Positions 16,547 to 25,176 are shown, counted from the first letter of the stretch. The stretch is DNA of 64,000 nucleotides from Shimazuella kribbensis DSM 45090 (GCF_000428065.1 NZ_ATZF01000014.1:59652-123651); one strand, 5' to 3'. Notes: generated by a model not told the origin, from the letters alone. Numbers and translations: made by a program.

Positions 16547-16930
16547 GTCGACTGAAAGCCCACGGTTTGAATCGTGGGCTTTCAGTCGACATTGCTCGAA
16601 ACCCCAAAAAGGGGTTGCAAGAGCAACGAATATTCTGTATATTATTGCACATGATCGGTGATCATCCTACTGGTAGTAGGTTTGTTCTTTGAAAATGTAA
16701 TGGTATCGGGTTTCGGCGGCAAATGGATACGTCTCCCGCCGAGTAAAACCATTAGAGGCAGGAAGAAGACTAGAACACTGGTAACAGGTGTTCCGCCCTT
16801 GCGGGTACACTTCTAACTGCATGGGACGGGGTGATGGCACACCCCTGAACTTGAGCGTTGTTCAAAACGGAAACGGATTGCGGACGCTAACGACTCAAGA
16901 ATCCCACGGCTAAAGCCGTGGGAGTGTCAA
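16547..16930 (+). mobile_element. IS200/IS605-like element without transposase, family A copy 1
   Basis: The left end is a perfect 18-bp stem with an 8-base loop (16547-16590). The right end is CCCACGGC-taaa-GCCGTGGG (16903-16922) followed by AGTGTCAA. Between them there is no tnpA or tnpB; instead a ~300-base GC-richer segment has several potential stems (GGTTTCGGCGG/CCGCC...AAACC near 16706-16750, AACAC/GTGTT near 16775, GGGGTG/CACCCC near 16830-16848). The right ~170 bases match the element at 63834-64000 in reverse orientation. Terminal hairpins and the TCAA end are as in IS605-family right ends, where omega RNA is encoded. Confidence 0.75.
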
Positions 16931-17064
16931 CACGCTAATCGTTTTAATCTTGGATTGAGTATGGGAGTACTGAAAACGAGAGATCATCTTATCCCGAAAT
17001 AATGATTTCGTTAAAAACACATGAAATCATTTTATTTTCTTTTAATCATGCTGATTTCCAAAAC

Positions 17065-17607
17065 TCAAGCGGCTCTTAGCATAAGTTCATATATTTTTCG
17101 AGTTGTATTTATATTGCGAATGGTCATTTGCTTGTAGATCTTTGTCCCAATAAACTTCCCTATACCACTTTTCGTAACATCTTTTCTGTCAATAGACCAA
17201 AGAATAGCACCAGAAACGTATTTTACTTTGTCGATATCTGGCTTTAAGATCAACTTGTCCATTATGGTCTCATCATCAATATCTTCCCATAAAAAAAGCA
17301 CTTCACTTCTCATGGATTGATCGTTAGTCCATGAATCGGGAAGGGTTTGCATCATTTTTTTTATATCATCTAAGCTTCGAATCAATACTTTGATTGTTAG
17401 CCCAAAAACCGTATAAATTACATCCTCTAACATGCCCGCTATTTCGGTTTTGGACAGATCTTCTACGGTGAAAATAACATTACCAGAATTGATATAGGTG
17501 ACAACAGAACGCATACCCACTTCTTCAAAAGCCTTTTTAAGTAATTTCATGTCTACTTTGTTTTTGCCACCAACATTGATTCCTCTTAGCAATGCAACAT
17601 ATACCAT
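17065..17607 (-). CDS. DUF1697 family protein
   Basis: A 180-residue protein with the family-defining start MVYVALLRGINVGGKNKVDM and YINSGNVIF. Known homologues fold as a ferredoxin-like pair of domains; function is unassigned. The GGAGGAG ribosome binding site is intact, but a family B element begins 20 bases upstream of the start, so the native promoter is probably displaced. Family A and B elements flank the gene on both sides. Confidence 0.9.
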   Translation of the reverse strand: MVYVALLRGINVGGKNKVDMKLLKKAFEEVGMRSVVTYINSGNVIFTVEDLSKTEIAGMLEDVIYTVFGLTIKVLIRSLDDIKKMMQTLPDSWTNDQSMRSEVLFLWEDIDDETIMDKLILKPDIDKVKYVSGAILWSIDRKDVTKSGIGKFIGTKIYKQMTIRNINTTRKIYELMLRAA

Positions 17608-17626
17608 TCAAACTCCTCCATTATAG

Positions 17627-18065
17627 TCTTGCGAGTGAGAAAACCCACTGTTTTAATCGTGGGATGAAAGCGAGCGTCATTAACACAGGAGTACAAGTTT
17701 CGCTAAGCCACTAAAGTGGCAAGTCTCACTTTGCAGACGAGGGAGGTTTCTACCTCTCACAAGTCTGACAAATTTTTCAAAAAAACTTCACAAACATACA
17801 TTCTGTTGTTAAACTACCCACAGTTGCTCTTTGAAAAGTGGATAGGATATAGGGCCCAGCAAACCAATCGTTTTGCACACGTCAAATGCTATGCGTACCG
17901 AAAAATGACTAGGCTGAAATGCGAAAACCAAGAAGTAAGTCTATTCTATTACATAGCAACAAAAACTCTTTTCAACCGTGGGACTCACGGGGTTAGCTTG
18001 GTAATGAAGTAGTCAGAAGGCTACCGTCCCAAGAATCCCATGGCTTCAGCCATGTGGAGTGTCAA
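17627..18065 (+). mobile_element. IS200/IS605-like element without transposase, family B copy 1
   Basis: The left end TTGCGAGTGAGAAAACCCAC forms a hairpin (CCCACTG-ttttaat-CGTGGG at ~17644-17663). The right end is CCCATGGC-ttca-GCCATG followed by TGGAGTGTCAA (18037-18065). Both ends match the copy at 41823-42116, which is in the opposite orientation and shorter. No transposase frame is present. It sits immediately upstream of the DUF1697 ribosome binding site. TTATAG precedes the left end in both family B copies and may be the target or part of the end. Confidence 0.75.
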
Positions 18066-18464
18066 GCTTACTATAGCAAAAGGAGAACAAACCGAACAGG
18101 AAAACCCTGGCTCACTTTGTGTCTCTACTAATCCCTGATGTGGTTGTATGGCTTGTCTGACTTCAACATCAACCGACAATTTATCTATCAGAGGGCAACC
18201 GCGAAGTTCAGATCAGCTTTTACCCTTCAAATTGTCTATTCGGAAATCAAACTCTCAAAGTTTGATTCGAATGAAAATAGCAAGGCAATCAATCTTGTGT
18301 AAAGAAAGCTTTCGTGCTTCTGGCACTCATCATCTCCCGCAAGAACTCTCACTATTGGTTCCGTAAAGTGAATTCATCTCCTAAGTAGTAATCCTACGCC
18401 TTGTATAGGAAATTTAACCGACTGGACTAACGCAAGTCAGTCCAGTCGATTGCCACTTCATCAC
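18066..18464. other. about 400 bases without a recognisable gene
   Basis: All frames are broken or biased unlike the neighbours. One frame reads NREVQISFYPSNCLFG before stops, which may be a decayed gene, but no family is recognised. A hairpin CGACTGGACT/AGTCCAGTCG-type (about 18419-18449) near the right end could terminate the leftward gene that stops at 18465. Confidence 0.4.
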
Positions 18465-19091
18465 TTATGCATGTATCTGCTCATACAACAACTTTGTCGT
18501 AAGTTCATCTGTCGTGTCGCAGTTTACAGCTTCGATATCTTGTAAAAAAATAACTACGATCCCATCATCTTCTCCATAATAAGATACTTTGTCTATCTCT
18601 ACGATTTCGTCTGTCACCATAGTTACAAAACCTAGAATCGAATCGATACTCTCTCTTCTTTCATCACTGATTTTTATGGTCACCATACTTTGTTTCATCT
18701 TAGCTTTTTTGAGCACTTTAGCTAACAAATCTCCATCTTCATCCGTAGATGAGGATCGCGCAATAGGCGAAGCACCTTCGATAGCAGGTGAGAGAAAATC
18801 AAAGTGTTGTTGTTTTTGAGCCTGAAACAATGTCACTAGTTTTCTCTCGTATTGACTACCTTGATCGATTCGATAAATATCACCCATTCTCCTCACAACA
18901 TGCCCATCTTCCAACCCTTCTGCTGTCACATGCTGTAGCAAAAAATAATCCCCTTTCACTTTCTCCACAAATCCGACCAAAAAATTTTCTTGCTCCGATA
19001 TATCCGTATATATCGAGATCATATCTTTGGATTCTACTGCCTTGTTAAGGATACCCCACATCGGATGATTGTTCATTGGTGTCACGACCAT
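18465..19091 (-). CDS. hypothetical protein with internal duplication
   Basis: A 208-residue soluble protein made of two similar ~65-residue halves: WGILNKAVESKDMISIYTD...FLVGFVEKVKGDYFLL and LAKVLKKAKMKQSMVTIKISD...SILGFVTMVTDEIVEI. Each half starts with a short helix and continues as beta strands ending in a VxxMGDI/VIFLQDI-type strand, which suggests a duplicated small beta-barrel (Sm-like or PilZ-like possibility only). The linker is Ser/Asp-rich. No clear ribosome binding site is seen before ATG 19091 or the internal ATG 19076. Function unknown. Confidence 0.7.
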   Translation of the reverse strand: MVVTPMNNHPMWGILNKAVESKDMISIYTDISEQENFLVGFVEKVKGDYFLLQHVTAEGLEDGHVVRRMGDIYRIDQGSQYERKLVTLFQAQKQQHFDFLSPAIEGASPIARSSSTDEDGDLLAKVLKKAKMKQSMVTIKISDERRESIDSILGFVTMVTDEIVEIDKVSYYGEDDGIVVIFLQDIEAVNCDTTDELTTKLLYEQIHA

Positions 19092-19361
19092 TCTATTTAA
19101 ATAATGAATTTTTGCATTTATACAAATATCACACCTGCATCACGAAGTCTATTTTTGGATACTAGAATGGAAAATATCAGTAATCCCTGCTTTTCACTTA
19201 TCTTATAACTCTATTTATATTTTCTTTCCTATCTATCATATGCTTTTGATTATCGTACCACTCATTTATTTTTTATTCATAATATACTAAATTTTATTTG
19301 TTTATAGTATAATAAATATACACGGGACGGGCGACCCTGTCCTAAGAAGAAGGGAAAAGAA

Positions 19362-19463
19362 ATGGCTCTTAAGAACAAGAAGTGCGAGCGTCTGCGCTGC
19401 AAGAATGCGGCAATTTGCATCCGTTGCTTCAAGTGCGGTGACCACTGCAAGTGCCCCAAGTAA
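19362..19463 (+). CDS. 33-residue Cys-rich miniprotein, GC-rich islet A
   Basis: A very small protein with seven Cys among 33 residues (positions 8, 13, 19, 22, 25, 29, 31), ending CIRCFKCGDHCKCPK. The CxxCxxC and CxC spacing suggests metal (zinc) binding. An AGAAGGG lies ~9 bases upstream and a TATAAT at 19308-19313 could be its -10. All seven Lys codons are AAG and about three quarters of codons end in G or C, unlike the AT-rich flanks. It is followed by a GC-rich hairpin without a U run. Probably acquired; function unknown. Confidence 0.7.
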   Translation: MALKNKKCERLRCKNAAICIRCFKCGDHCKCPK

Positions 19464-19561
19464 CACCCGGCGCAAGCACGTATTCGGACTGATCTCTGCC
19501 TTAATCCATAGGGACAGATCGATCGTCACCAGAATACACTGATTTCCATTTCACTCCTTTC

Positions 19562-19595
19562 GGCACCCCACTTCTATCCAAGGAGTCGGGGTGCC
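19562..19595 (+). terminator. GC-rich hairpin after islet A
   Basis: GGCACCCC pairs with GGGGTGCC; ACTCCTT and AAGGAGT just outside and inside offer an alternative pairing. No U run follows. Probable actinobacterial-style terminator. Confidence 0.5.
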
Positions 19596-19675
19596 ACGCG
19601 TTTACAGGTATTAACCTACATAATCAAAAAAAGAGACCAGCCTATCAAAATAGCTGCATCTCTTTTCCCCACTTC

Positions 19676-20224
19676 TTACGAATTTTGCTTATCCAATTCA
19701 TAAGAAATAATAACTACTCCTGTGTCTGTTGTCTGTGTATTTATCATTTTTAATGTTTTTGTATCTATTCCTTCTTCAAATAGTCGCTTACCCTTACCTA
19801 CAACAATAGGATTAACAATAAAGTGAAATTCGTCAATTAGGTCATGTTGCATTAAGGTACGAATGAGCTCGCTACTTCCATAGATCAAGAGATCTTGACC
19901 AAATTCTTGTTTTAATTTTGTTACTTCTTCTACGAGATCACCTTTAATAAAATCCGCATTCCACTCTAACTCGTCTAACGTTGTAGTAGGAACAAATTTA
20001 GGAATACTATTGATTCTATCAGCAAATCCATCTTCATCTGTCATTGAAGGCCAAGCAGAAGACATACCTTGATATGTATTTCTGCCTAGCAAAAGTGCTC
20101 CGCTTGAAAAAAGAAGATCATGTTGAAATTTTCCAACTTGTTCGTTGAAATATGGTGCTGTCCAAGCTGGTTCCTCCATTACACCATCCAATGATAAGTA
20201 TAAAGATACGATAACTTTATTCAT
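19676..20224 (-). CDS. RibD C-terminal / dihydrofolate-reductase-like protein 1
   Basis: A 182-residue protein beginning MNKVIVSLYLSLDGVMEEPAW, with LLLGRNTYQGMSSAWPSM and LIYGSSELIRTLMQHDLIDEF, then VGKGKRLFEEG: the RibD_C/DHFR-like reductase fold (YyaP/YwjB type). NADPH-dependent reduction is the family's typical activity; the substrate is unknown. A related gene follows the same direction upstream at 20353-20925. Confidence 0.88.
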   Translation of the reverse strand: MNKVIVSLYLSLDGVMEEPAWTAPYFNEQVGKFQHDLLFSSGALLLGRNTYQGMSSAWPSMTDEDGFADRINSIPKFVPTTTLDELEWNADFIKGDLVEEVTKLKQEFGQDLLIYGSSELIRTLMQHDLIDEFHFIVNPIVVGKGKRLFEEGIDTKTLKMINTQTTDTGVVIISYELDKQNS

Positions 20225-20352
20225 GTTCCATTCTCCTTTCGAATATATCCGATTTAAATGGCATTATTTCAATTTACGAAGCTACTTTTCACTCTAACCT
20301 TTGAATAGGATTTTACGCTGACTGTTCATTCGTTGTGATTCGAATAGGGATC

Positions 20353-20925
20353 TTATCTATCTCGTAGATAGGTGAGACCAACAACCCCTGAGTTAAAAAC
20401 TCTAGAATCCATTAATTTTAGATCCATTTTATTTGGAACATCTTTAAACAATGGCTTTCCACTGCCTAAAACAACAGGATTCACCGTCAAGCGGTATTCA
20501 TCAATTAAATCAAGTTGCATCAAAGATTGTGCAAGGGTAGGGCTACCTAAAATAATCATATTTTTACCTGGTTGTTTTTTTAGATTCGTCACTTCTTCAG
20601 CAATATTTTCTTTGACTAATCTGGAATTTTGCCAATCTACTTCTTCCATCGATCGAGAAACTGCTATTTTCATAGTATTTTCTAGCCAACGCGCATGACT
20701 GATTTCATGCTCAGAACTTTCAGGGTTATCCGGTACGGAAGTCCAAAACTGCTGCATTCCAAGAAAAGTGTTGCGTCCCCATAAAACGGTGTCCACATCT
20801 TGCAAAATCTCTACTGCATAGTTTTCTAATTCTTGATTATAGGAAATCCAACTGATATCCCATGGATTCCCCCCCTCCACACAACCATCCAATGAAGTAT
20901 GCATGTATAAAACAAGTTTTCTCAT
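20353..20925 (-). CDS. RibD C-terminal / dihydrofolate-reductase-like protein 2
   Basis: A 190-residue paralogue of the downstream gene: MRKLVLYMHTSLDGCVEGG, VLWGRNTFLGMQQFW, IILGSPTLAQSLMQLDLIDEY, LGSGKPLFKD. The start at ATG 20925 is chosen because GGAGTG lies six bases upstream; an in-frame GTG at 20934 overlaps it. Sequence divergence from copy 1 is substantial, so this is an old duplication or independent acquisition. Confidence 0.88.
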   Translation of the reverse strand: MRKLVLYMHTSLDGCVEGGNPWDISWISYNQELENYAVEILQDVDTVLWGRNTFLGMQQFWTSVPDNPESSEHEISHARWLENTMKIAVSRSMEEVDWQNSRLVKENIAEEVTNLKKQPGKNMIILGSPTLAQSLMQLDLIDEYRLTVNPVVLGSGKPLFKDVPNKMDLKLMDSRVFNSGVVGLTYLRDR

Positions 20926-21027
20926 CTCTATCACTCCAAATAGTTATTTATGACCTATTGTATCCGTTGAATTTATAACGAAAACTGCTCTCCATGTCAT
21001 GGAATCATGGACGCATGTTGCTATAAA

Positions 21028-21453
21028 CTATCCTACAAACGTTGTAATTTGCCAAGTCACTCCGAATTTATCTTTCACTTGACCATATAATGGACTCCAA
21101 AACGTTTCTTCCAATTCACAAATGACATGACCTTCTTCTCGAAGTTTCGTAAATACTTCTCTCGTTTTTTCTACATGGTTGGTAGTTAATGAAATCGTAA
21201 CTTGATCACCTATAGGAAGGGATTGACCCGTAAATGTATCCGAAATCATAAGGTCGGTATCCCCTACTTTCAAATGAGCATTGATAATGAGATGCTTCAT
21301 CTCATCTGGTGTAGGAAAATCCGGATTTTGCGGCATATCTCCAAATGTCTGGACTTGAAGTACTTGTGCATCGATTGCCTCTTGATAAAAACCAATTGCT
21401 TCTTTCCCACGGCCTTCTGTCACAATATAAGGATGAATTCCTAGTATCATCAT
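21028..21453 (-). CDS. VOC-superfamily (PhnB/glyoxalase-like) protein
   Basis: A 141-residue protein with two beta-alpha-beta-beta-beta modules: HPYIVTEGRGKEAIGFYQEAI, then LMISDTFTGQSL, and the second module SLTTNHVEKTREVFTKLREEG, ending FWSPLYGQVKDKFGVTWQI. This is the PhnB-like 3-demethylubiquinone-9 3-methyltransferase domain group. The reaction is not predictable. GGGGAG precedes the start. Confidence 0.87.
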   Translation of the reverse strand: MMILGIHPYIVTEGRGKEAIGFYQEAIDAQVLQVQTFGDMPQNPDFPTPDEMKHLIINAHLKVGDTDLMISDTFTGQSLPIGDQVTISLTTNHVEKTREVFTKLREEGHVICELEETFWSPLYGQVKDKFGVTWQITTFVG

Positions 21454-21538
21454 AAAACTCCCCTATCTACTTGTATATTTAATCTGTAAGCTCCTTGTTG
21501 ATATCTTGATTCTAACAGCTATTTGCATCACAAATTTC

Positions 21539-22327
21539 TTATCGATTGCGGTAATATCCTTTTAGAAAAATATCCATCAATAAAGGGATCGAGATCAAGA
21601 TGGGTGGATCGTTGGGAAGAGGAGAATGAAGTGTTACTTGTTGATACGGAACGGAATTTTGATCCTTGATAACAATCGGCGTTTCCGAGCGAAAACGCAA
21701 CGTATTTTCAGGCACTAAAAATTCAGTTACATCCATCTCCCATGAAACGGATGTTGCCATCAAGTAATAAACTCCTGGTTTTACGTTATCAAAGCAAAAA
21801 TGACCTACGGAAGAAAGCAATGTTCCATATAAAGGGAGGCCTTCTGGAACAGGTTTTGGAAATAATCCGATTAAAATAAAACCTTCAAAAGGAGATTCCG
21901 ATTCTACAAATCCTTCTACTTTATTTGAAGTTAAGGAAGTAGATTTATGTAGAGACCAATGATTCAACTGCTTTAAAGAATGGAAGTAATCTTTGGCGAG
22001 TTGGGCTGATTTTCGAAATTTAGAGGGAGTTACCCCGATACGTTTTGTAAACTGTGTAGTAAATGTTCCCAAACTCTGCTGACCAGTTTCTAATCCAATA
22101 TCTCGAATGTGAAATTTCGTGTGCAACAACAACATTTTCGCCTTTTGCATACGCAGGGAGGAAATATAATAAAACGGAGAAATCCCCATCGTTTCTTTAA
22201 ATATTCGGGTGAAATGATAAGGACTATAACCTGCATAACTCGAAAGTTGGGAAAGGGATAAGGATTCGTCTAAATGATGTTGAATATAAGAAATAATTGC
22301 TTCTAATTCTTCTGGCTGCATTTGCAT
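21539..22327 (-). CDS. AraC-family regulator with C-terminal effector domain
   Basis: 262 residues. The DNA-binding domain is N-terminal (~1-107): DESLSLSQLSSYAGYSPYHFTRIFKE is helix-turn-helix 1 and IRDIGLETGQQSLGTFTTQFTKRIGVTPSKFR is helix-turn-helix 2. The remaining ~150 residues are beta-rich (ESPFEGFILIGLFPKPVP and so on) and resemble no effector domain I can name. It lies upstream of the VOC gene in the same direction. Confidence 0.87.
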   Translation of the reverse strand: MQMQPEELEAIISYIQHHLDESLSLSQLSSYAGYSPYHFTRIFKETMGISPFYYISSLRMQKAKMLLLHTKFHIRDIGLETGQQSLGTFTTQFTKRIGVTPSKFRKSAQLAKDYFHSLKQLNHWSLHKSTSLTSNKVEGFVESESPFEGFILIGLFPKPVPEGLPLYGTLLSSVGHFCFDNVKPGVYYLMATSVSWEMDVTEFLVPENTLRFRSETPIVIKDQNSVPYQQVTLHSPLPNDPPILISIPLLMDIFLKGYYRNR

Positions 22328-22563
22328 AGCTCCTCAGTAAATGGTTGAGTTCTTTGTTCTATAATGATTAGCTTACATTTACAAGTCCTTAAAAGAGCAC
22401 AAATGGAATCAATATATTATTATACAATGTAATAATTATTTCCTATATTCACCCAAAGAATTTCCCCATACTTCATGATGAACAATGGGACCGATTCGCA
22501 AATGGATGACCTTCTCGTTCTATCCCTATCAGGTGGATTAATCTTCAGAATATGAAAATAAAG

Positions 22564-22592
22564 AAAAACGCGTATCATATGACCGCGTTTTT
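22564..22592. terminator. intergenic hairpin terminator
   Basis: AAAAACGCG and CGCGTTTTT around an 11-base loop. The ~300 bases from 22330 to 22640 hold no supported gene; a 26-codon rightward frame at about 22479 lacks a ribosome binding site. Confidence 0.55.
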
Positions 22593-22665
22593 GATAGAAC
22601 CAAAAAAATATATAAACAGCGACATCTATTTTAAGTAGAAACTAACTTGTGTGGGTGGCTGGGTG

Positions 22666-22785
22666 CTAGAGGATCAGACCTATTTGGCCATCTTCCTCGC
22701 GGTAGATATGACCCTCAAACTCGAGATCGCCCTTCCCCATGGCAGGAGTGAATTCCACCCTTGAAACCGAACTGGATCACTGCAT
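22666..22785 (-). pseudogene. decayed small gene, GC-rich islet B
   Basis: A GC-rich patch of ~130 bases in AT-rich surroundings. Read leftward, an AAAGGGA precedes ATG CAG at 22785 but the next codon is TGA; in the same frame the sequence then reads VEFTPAMGKGDLEFEGHIYR and EEDGQIGLIL to a TAG at 22666. The protein-like stretch with a broken start suggests a short acquired gene inactivated by a small deletion. A 30-residue product from the GTG at 22758 is also possible. Confidence 0.4.
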
Positions 22786-22922
22786 TCCCTTTCTTGTTTG
22801 CCTACAGGTATTTTAAAATCTATCATTTTCCAATTAATCCAGCACCACAAAGCTTTGCTGATTGAACAAAACTAGATTCGAGAGAAAACCATCCTGTTAC
22901 TTTTCATTCAAACCTATAAGGC

Positions 22923-23078
22923 TTATTCCTCTCTCATCGGAACAGCAAAAATATCATAGCTATTACCTACAACTTGCACTACTTGATCAGAAATCCGCTC
23001 ATGCACTACTTCTACTAGTTCCAAACAAATTTGTTGTCCTTCTAAAGTTTCTAAATAAATACAAGAAACTTCTTTCAT
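22923..23078 (-). CDS. 51-residue hypothetical protein, third gene of an unknown operon
   Basis: Starts at ATG 23078 with GGAGGG upstream, directly abutting the stop of the upstream gene. The product (MKEVSCIYLETLEGQQICLE, then LVEVVHERISDQVVQVVGNS) looks like a small beta-hairpin plus helix with two Cys, ending AVPMREE. No family recognised. The tight coupling to two upstream genes supports a real gene and joint function. Confidence 0.65.
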   Translation of the reverse strand: MKEVSCIYLETLEGQQICLELVEVVHERISDQVVQVVGNSYDIFAVPMREE

Positions 23079-23444
23079 CTAATATCCCTCCGCTTCCAAT
23101 CCCAATAAAATTTTCGCTACCGTTCGTTCCATCTCTTGGATTTTTTTCCATTCATATTCCGCGATCAACTTCTTCATCGTGATATGTAAAGCACGCACCT
23201 CTGTGATAGGAGCATCACGAATAAACGCCCAAAGATCATTCCACTCCTCTTGCGTTATTGATATATCTTCCTTACTTTGTGCTTTACCACAGTGCAAGAG
23301 CAGATGAATCTCCTTTATCCATGTTTTTCTTGTTCGAGCATTGCCTAATGCAACTATTTGGGATGCATATGGCTCACCTTCACAGTTATAAACGATATAT
23401 TTAGCGATCTTTTGACAGATCGACAGGAGATGTACCTTTTCCAT
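23079..23444 (-). CDS. 121-residue hypothetical helical protein
   Basis: Starts at ATG 23444 (GGAGGGAG upstream), overlapping the end of the previous gene by 44 bases. Mostly helical: EKVHLLSICQKIAKYIVYNC, TRKTWIKEIHLLLHCGKAQ, TQEEWNDLWAFIRDAPI, VRALHITMKKLIAEYEWKKI. The repeated Ile/Leu and Trp pattern suggests a helical bundle. No family recognised. Middle gene of three. Confidence 0.7.
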   Translation of the reverse strand: MEKVHLLSICQKIAKYIVYNCEGEPYASQIVALGNARTRKTWIKEIHLLLHCGKAQSKEDISITQEEWNDLWAFIRDAPITEVRALHITMKKLIAEYEWKKIQEMERTVAKILLGLEAEGY

Positions 23445-23613
23445 CTGCTCCCTCCTCAAAAGGATGATCACAAAGATAAGAATTCGTGACCTCCCGGAGA
23501 AAAATTAAATAATTAAAATTCATGTAAAAAAATCTGAAATCAATAAATTTATTTTTAGAAAACATAGCACGACAAATTTCTTCTATCCTTGTAATATAGA
23601 CATCAAGACCCAT
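23401..23613 (-). CDS. 70-residue hypothetical protein, first gene of an unknown operon
   Basis: Starts at ATG 23613 with AAGGGG ten bases upstream: MGLDVYITRIEEICRAMFSK, an aromatic-rich centre (FIDFRFFYMNFNYLIFL), then a polar tail. The 44-base overlap with the next gene is unusual and indicates translational coupling, or alternatively that the C-terminal part has shifted. Function unknown. Confidence 0.5.
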   Translation of the reverse strand: MGLDVYITRIEEICRAMFSKNKFIDFRFFYMNFNYLIFLREVTNSYLCDHPFEEGADGKGTSPVDLSKDR

Positions 23614-23802
23614 CGCACCAGCCCCTTAGCTCTAATGCATGTGTTATAATTTTAAAATATTTAGAAAATAATGTCAATTTTAATTGTTTGTTTTCCTTTT
23701 TTTAGATCTTTTTAGTTTTCAGCAGGATTATCTGGATACTGCCTTTAATTTTAAGAATAGAAAAAGGGATCGTTAAAATATTCAAGAATAGGAGGAAATC
23801 CA

Positions 23803-25176
23803 ATGCATCAAATCAAAGTGAGCAAAGAAAAAATGGGAGAAATTTTCCGTTTACGCCGTAAAGAAATGGGTCTAAGGCAAGAAGATGTAGCTAATAAAGC
23901 TGGAGTCTCTATCTCTACGATAAGCAACTTAGAATTAGGTAACCATACAGTAAAAGAAGAAAGTATTGTAGCCTATGCTGGGGCACTGGGAGTGGCAGAA
24001 GATATCTTTGGCTTACTCTCGGATGCTGAGCAGAAAGAACAGAAAGCGAAAAGAGAGTTAGGAAAAATCGAAAAGATCATCCGAGCAAATCCCGATGAAG
24101 CTCTGAATCAGCTAACTGAGCTAAATGAAACATTTAATTTAGAAAACAGCAAAACACTCCTTCCCTTAGCAAATTATTTATGGGGAAAGTGTTATTTGGA
24201 AAAAAGAAAGTGGCAACAAGCAGAGAAATTCTTCAAAGAAACGGTGCTTTTACTTGAACAACAAATAGAGCAAAACGAAGAATTAAAGCACTCTAATCTT
24301 CTTGCTGCTTGTTTTAACAGTTTAGGAAATATTGCCTTCTACGAAAATAAATTAAAAGAAGCTATTGAATGGACCGAAAAGGGTCTAGCCTCGTTCACTC
24401 CAAGTGGAAAACGGGACTATCTTTACTATTTTCTGTTATATAACAAAAGTCTTTTTTTACAAAATACAAATGACCTTGAAAAAACAAATGAAGCTTTGGA
24501 ACACCTTCAACAAGAAATAAATGCTATCGAAACAGAAGGAAGACTCTTAGAAAATGTTAGATTATCCGTCATTATTCAATATTACGATACATATGCCACC
24601 GTACTTAATCAAATGGGCTTTACTGAAAAAGCACTTGAATACGCTCAAAAAGGACGGAGGATCGCTTGGCTAAATCACGAATATGATGCACTATTGACGC
24701 TTTGGACAACAATAGGTACTATCTTTTCTAATAAAGGAGATTTGACTTCAGCTAAGGAATGTTTTCTACAAGCCTTACATATTCAACCTAAAATAAAGCG
24801 AGAAGTCCTGTTATCACCCGTGCATACTCATTTAGGAAAATTGTGGTTAGAACAAAGTGATGCTTCTATTGCTAGTAAACATATGAAGAAAGCACTATCT
24901 ATAAGTAAAAAATATAAAGATGTACCAGGGCAAATTAATGCGATACAAATTCTTGGTCATTGTCATCTTGCCGAAGACCATTATGAAGAAGCAATAAAAC
25001 AATTCGAAACAGGTTGCAATCTTGCCCATCAACATGAAATGCACGAACAGGAACTCGCTTTATTAGATGATCTAAGCAGTACATATGAAAAAATGGGAGA
25101 CAGAGACAAATTTCTCACCTGTGTAGAACAATCTTATCGAATTCGCATGAAACAAAAAATAGGAGGAGGAACGTAA
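23803..25176 (+). CDS. HTH-TPR regulator (RRNPP-like)
   Basis: A 457-residue protein. Residues ~9-65 form a Cro/C1-type helix-turn-helix (GEIFRLRRKEMGLRQEDVAN, then KAGVSISTISNLELGNHTV). From ~90 to 450 the sequence is a chain of TPR-like helical pairs (KWQQAEKFFKETVLLLEQQ, NKLKEAIEWTEKGLASF, GFTEKALEYAQKGRRIAW, GDLTSAKECFLQALHIQP, DHYEEAIKQFETGCNLA). This is the architecture of peptide-sensing RRNPP regulators (PlcR, NprR, Rgg-like). AGGAGG precedes the start. A 10-codon ORF with its own strong ribosome binding site follows and a terminator closes the unit. Confidence 0.88.
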   Translation: MHQIKVSKEKMGEIFRLRRKEMGLRQEDVANKAGVSISTISNLELGNHTVKEESIVAYAGALGVAEDIFGLLSDAEQKEQKAKRELGKIEKIIRANPDEALNQLTELNETFNLENSKTLLPLANYLWGKCYLEKRKWQQAEKFFKETVLLLEQQIEQNEELKHSNLLAACFNSLGNIAFYENKLKEAIEWTEKGLASFTPSGKRDYLYYFLLYNKSLFLQNTNDLEKTNEALEHLQQEINAIETEGRLLENVRLSVIIQYYDTYATVLNQMGFTEKALEYAQKGRRIAWLNHEYDALLTLWTTIGTIFSNKGDLTSAKECFLQALHIQPKIKREVLLSPVHTHLGKLWLEQSDASIASKHMKKALSISKKYKDVPGQINAIQILGHCHLAEDHYEEAIKQFETGCNLAHQHEMHEQELALLDDLSSTYEKMGDRDKFLTCVEQSYRIRMKQKIGGGT

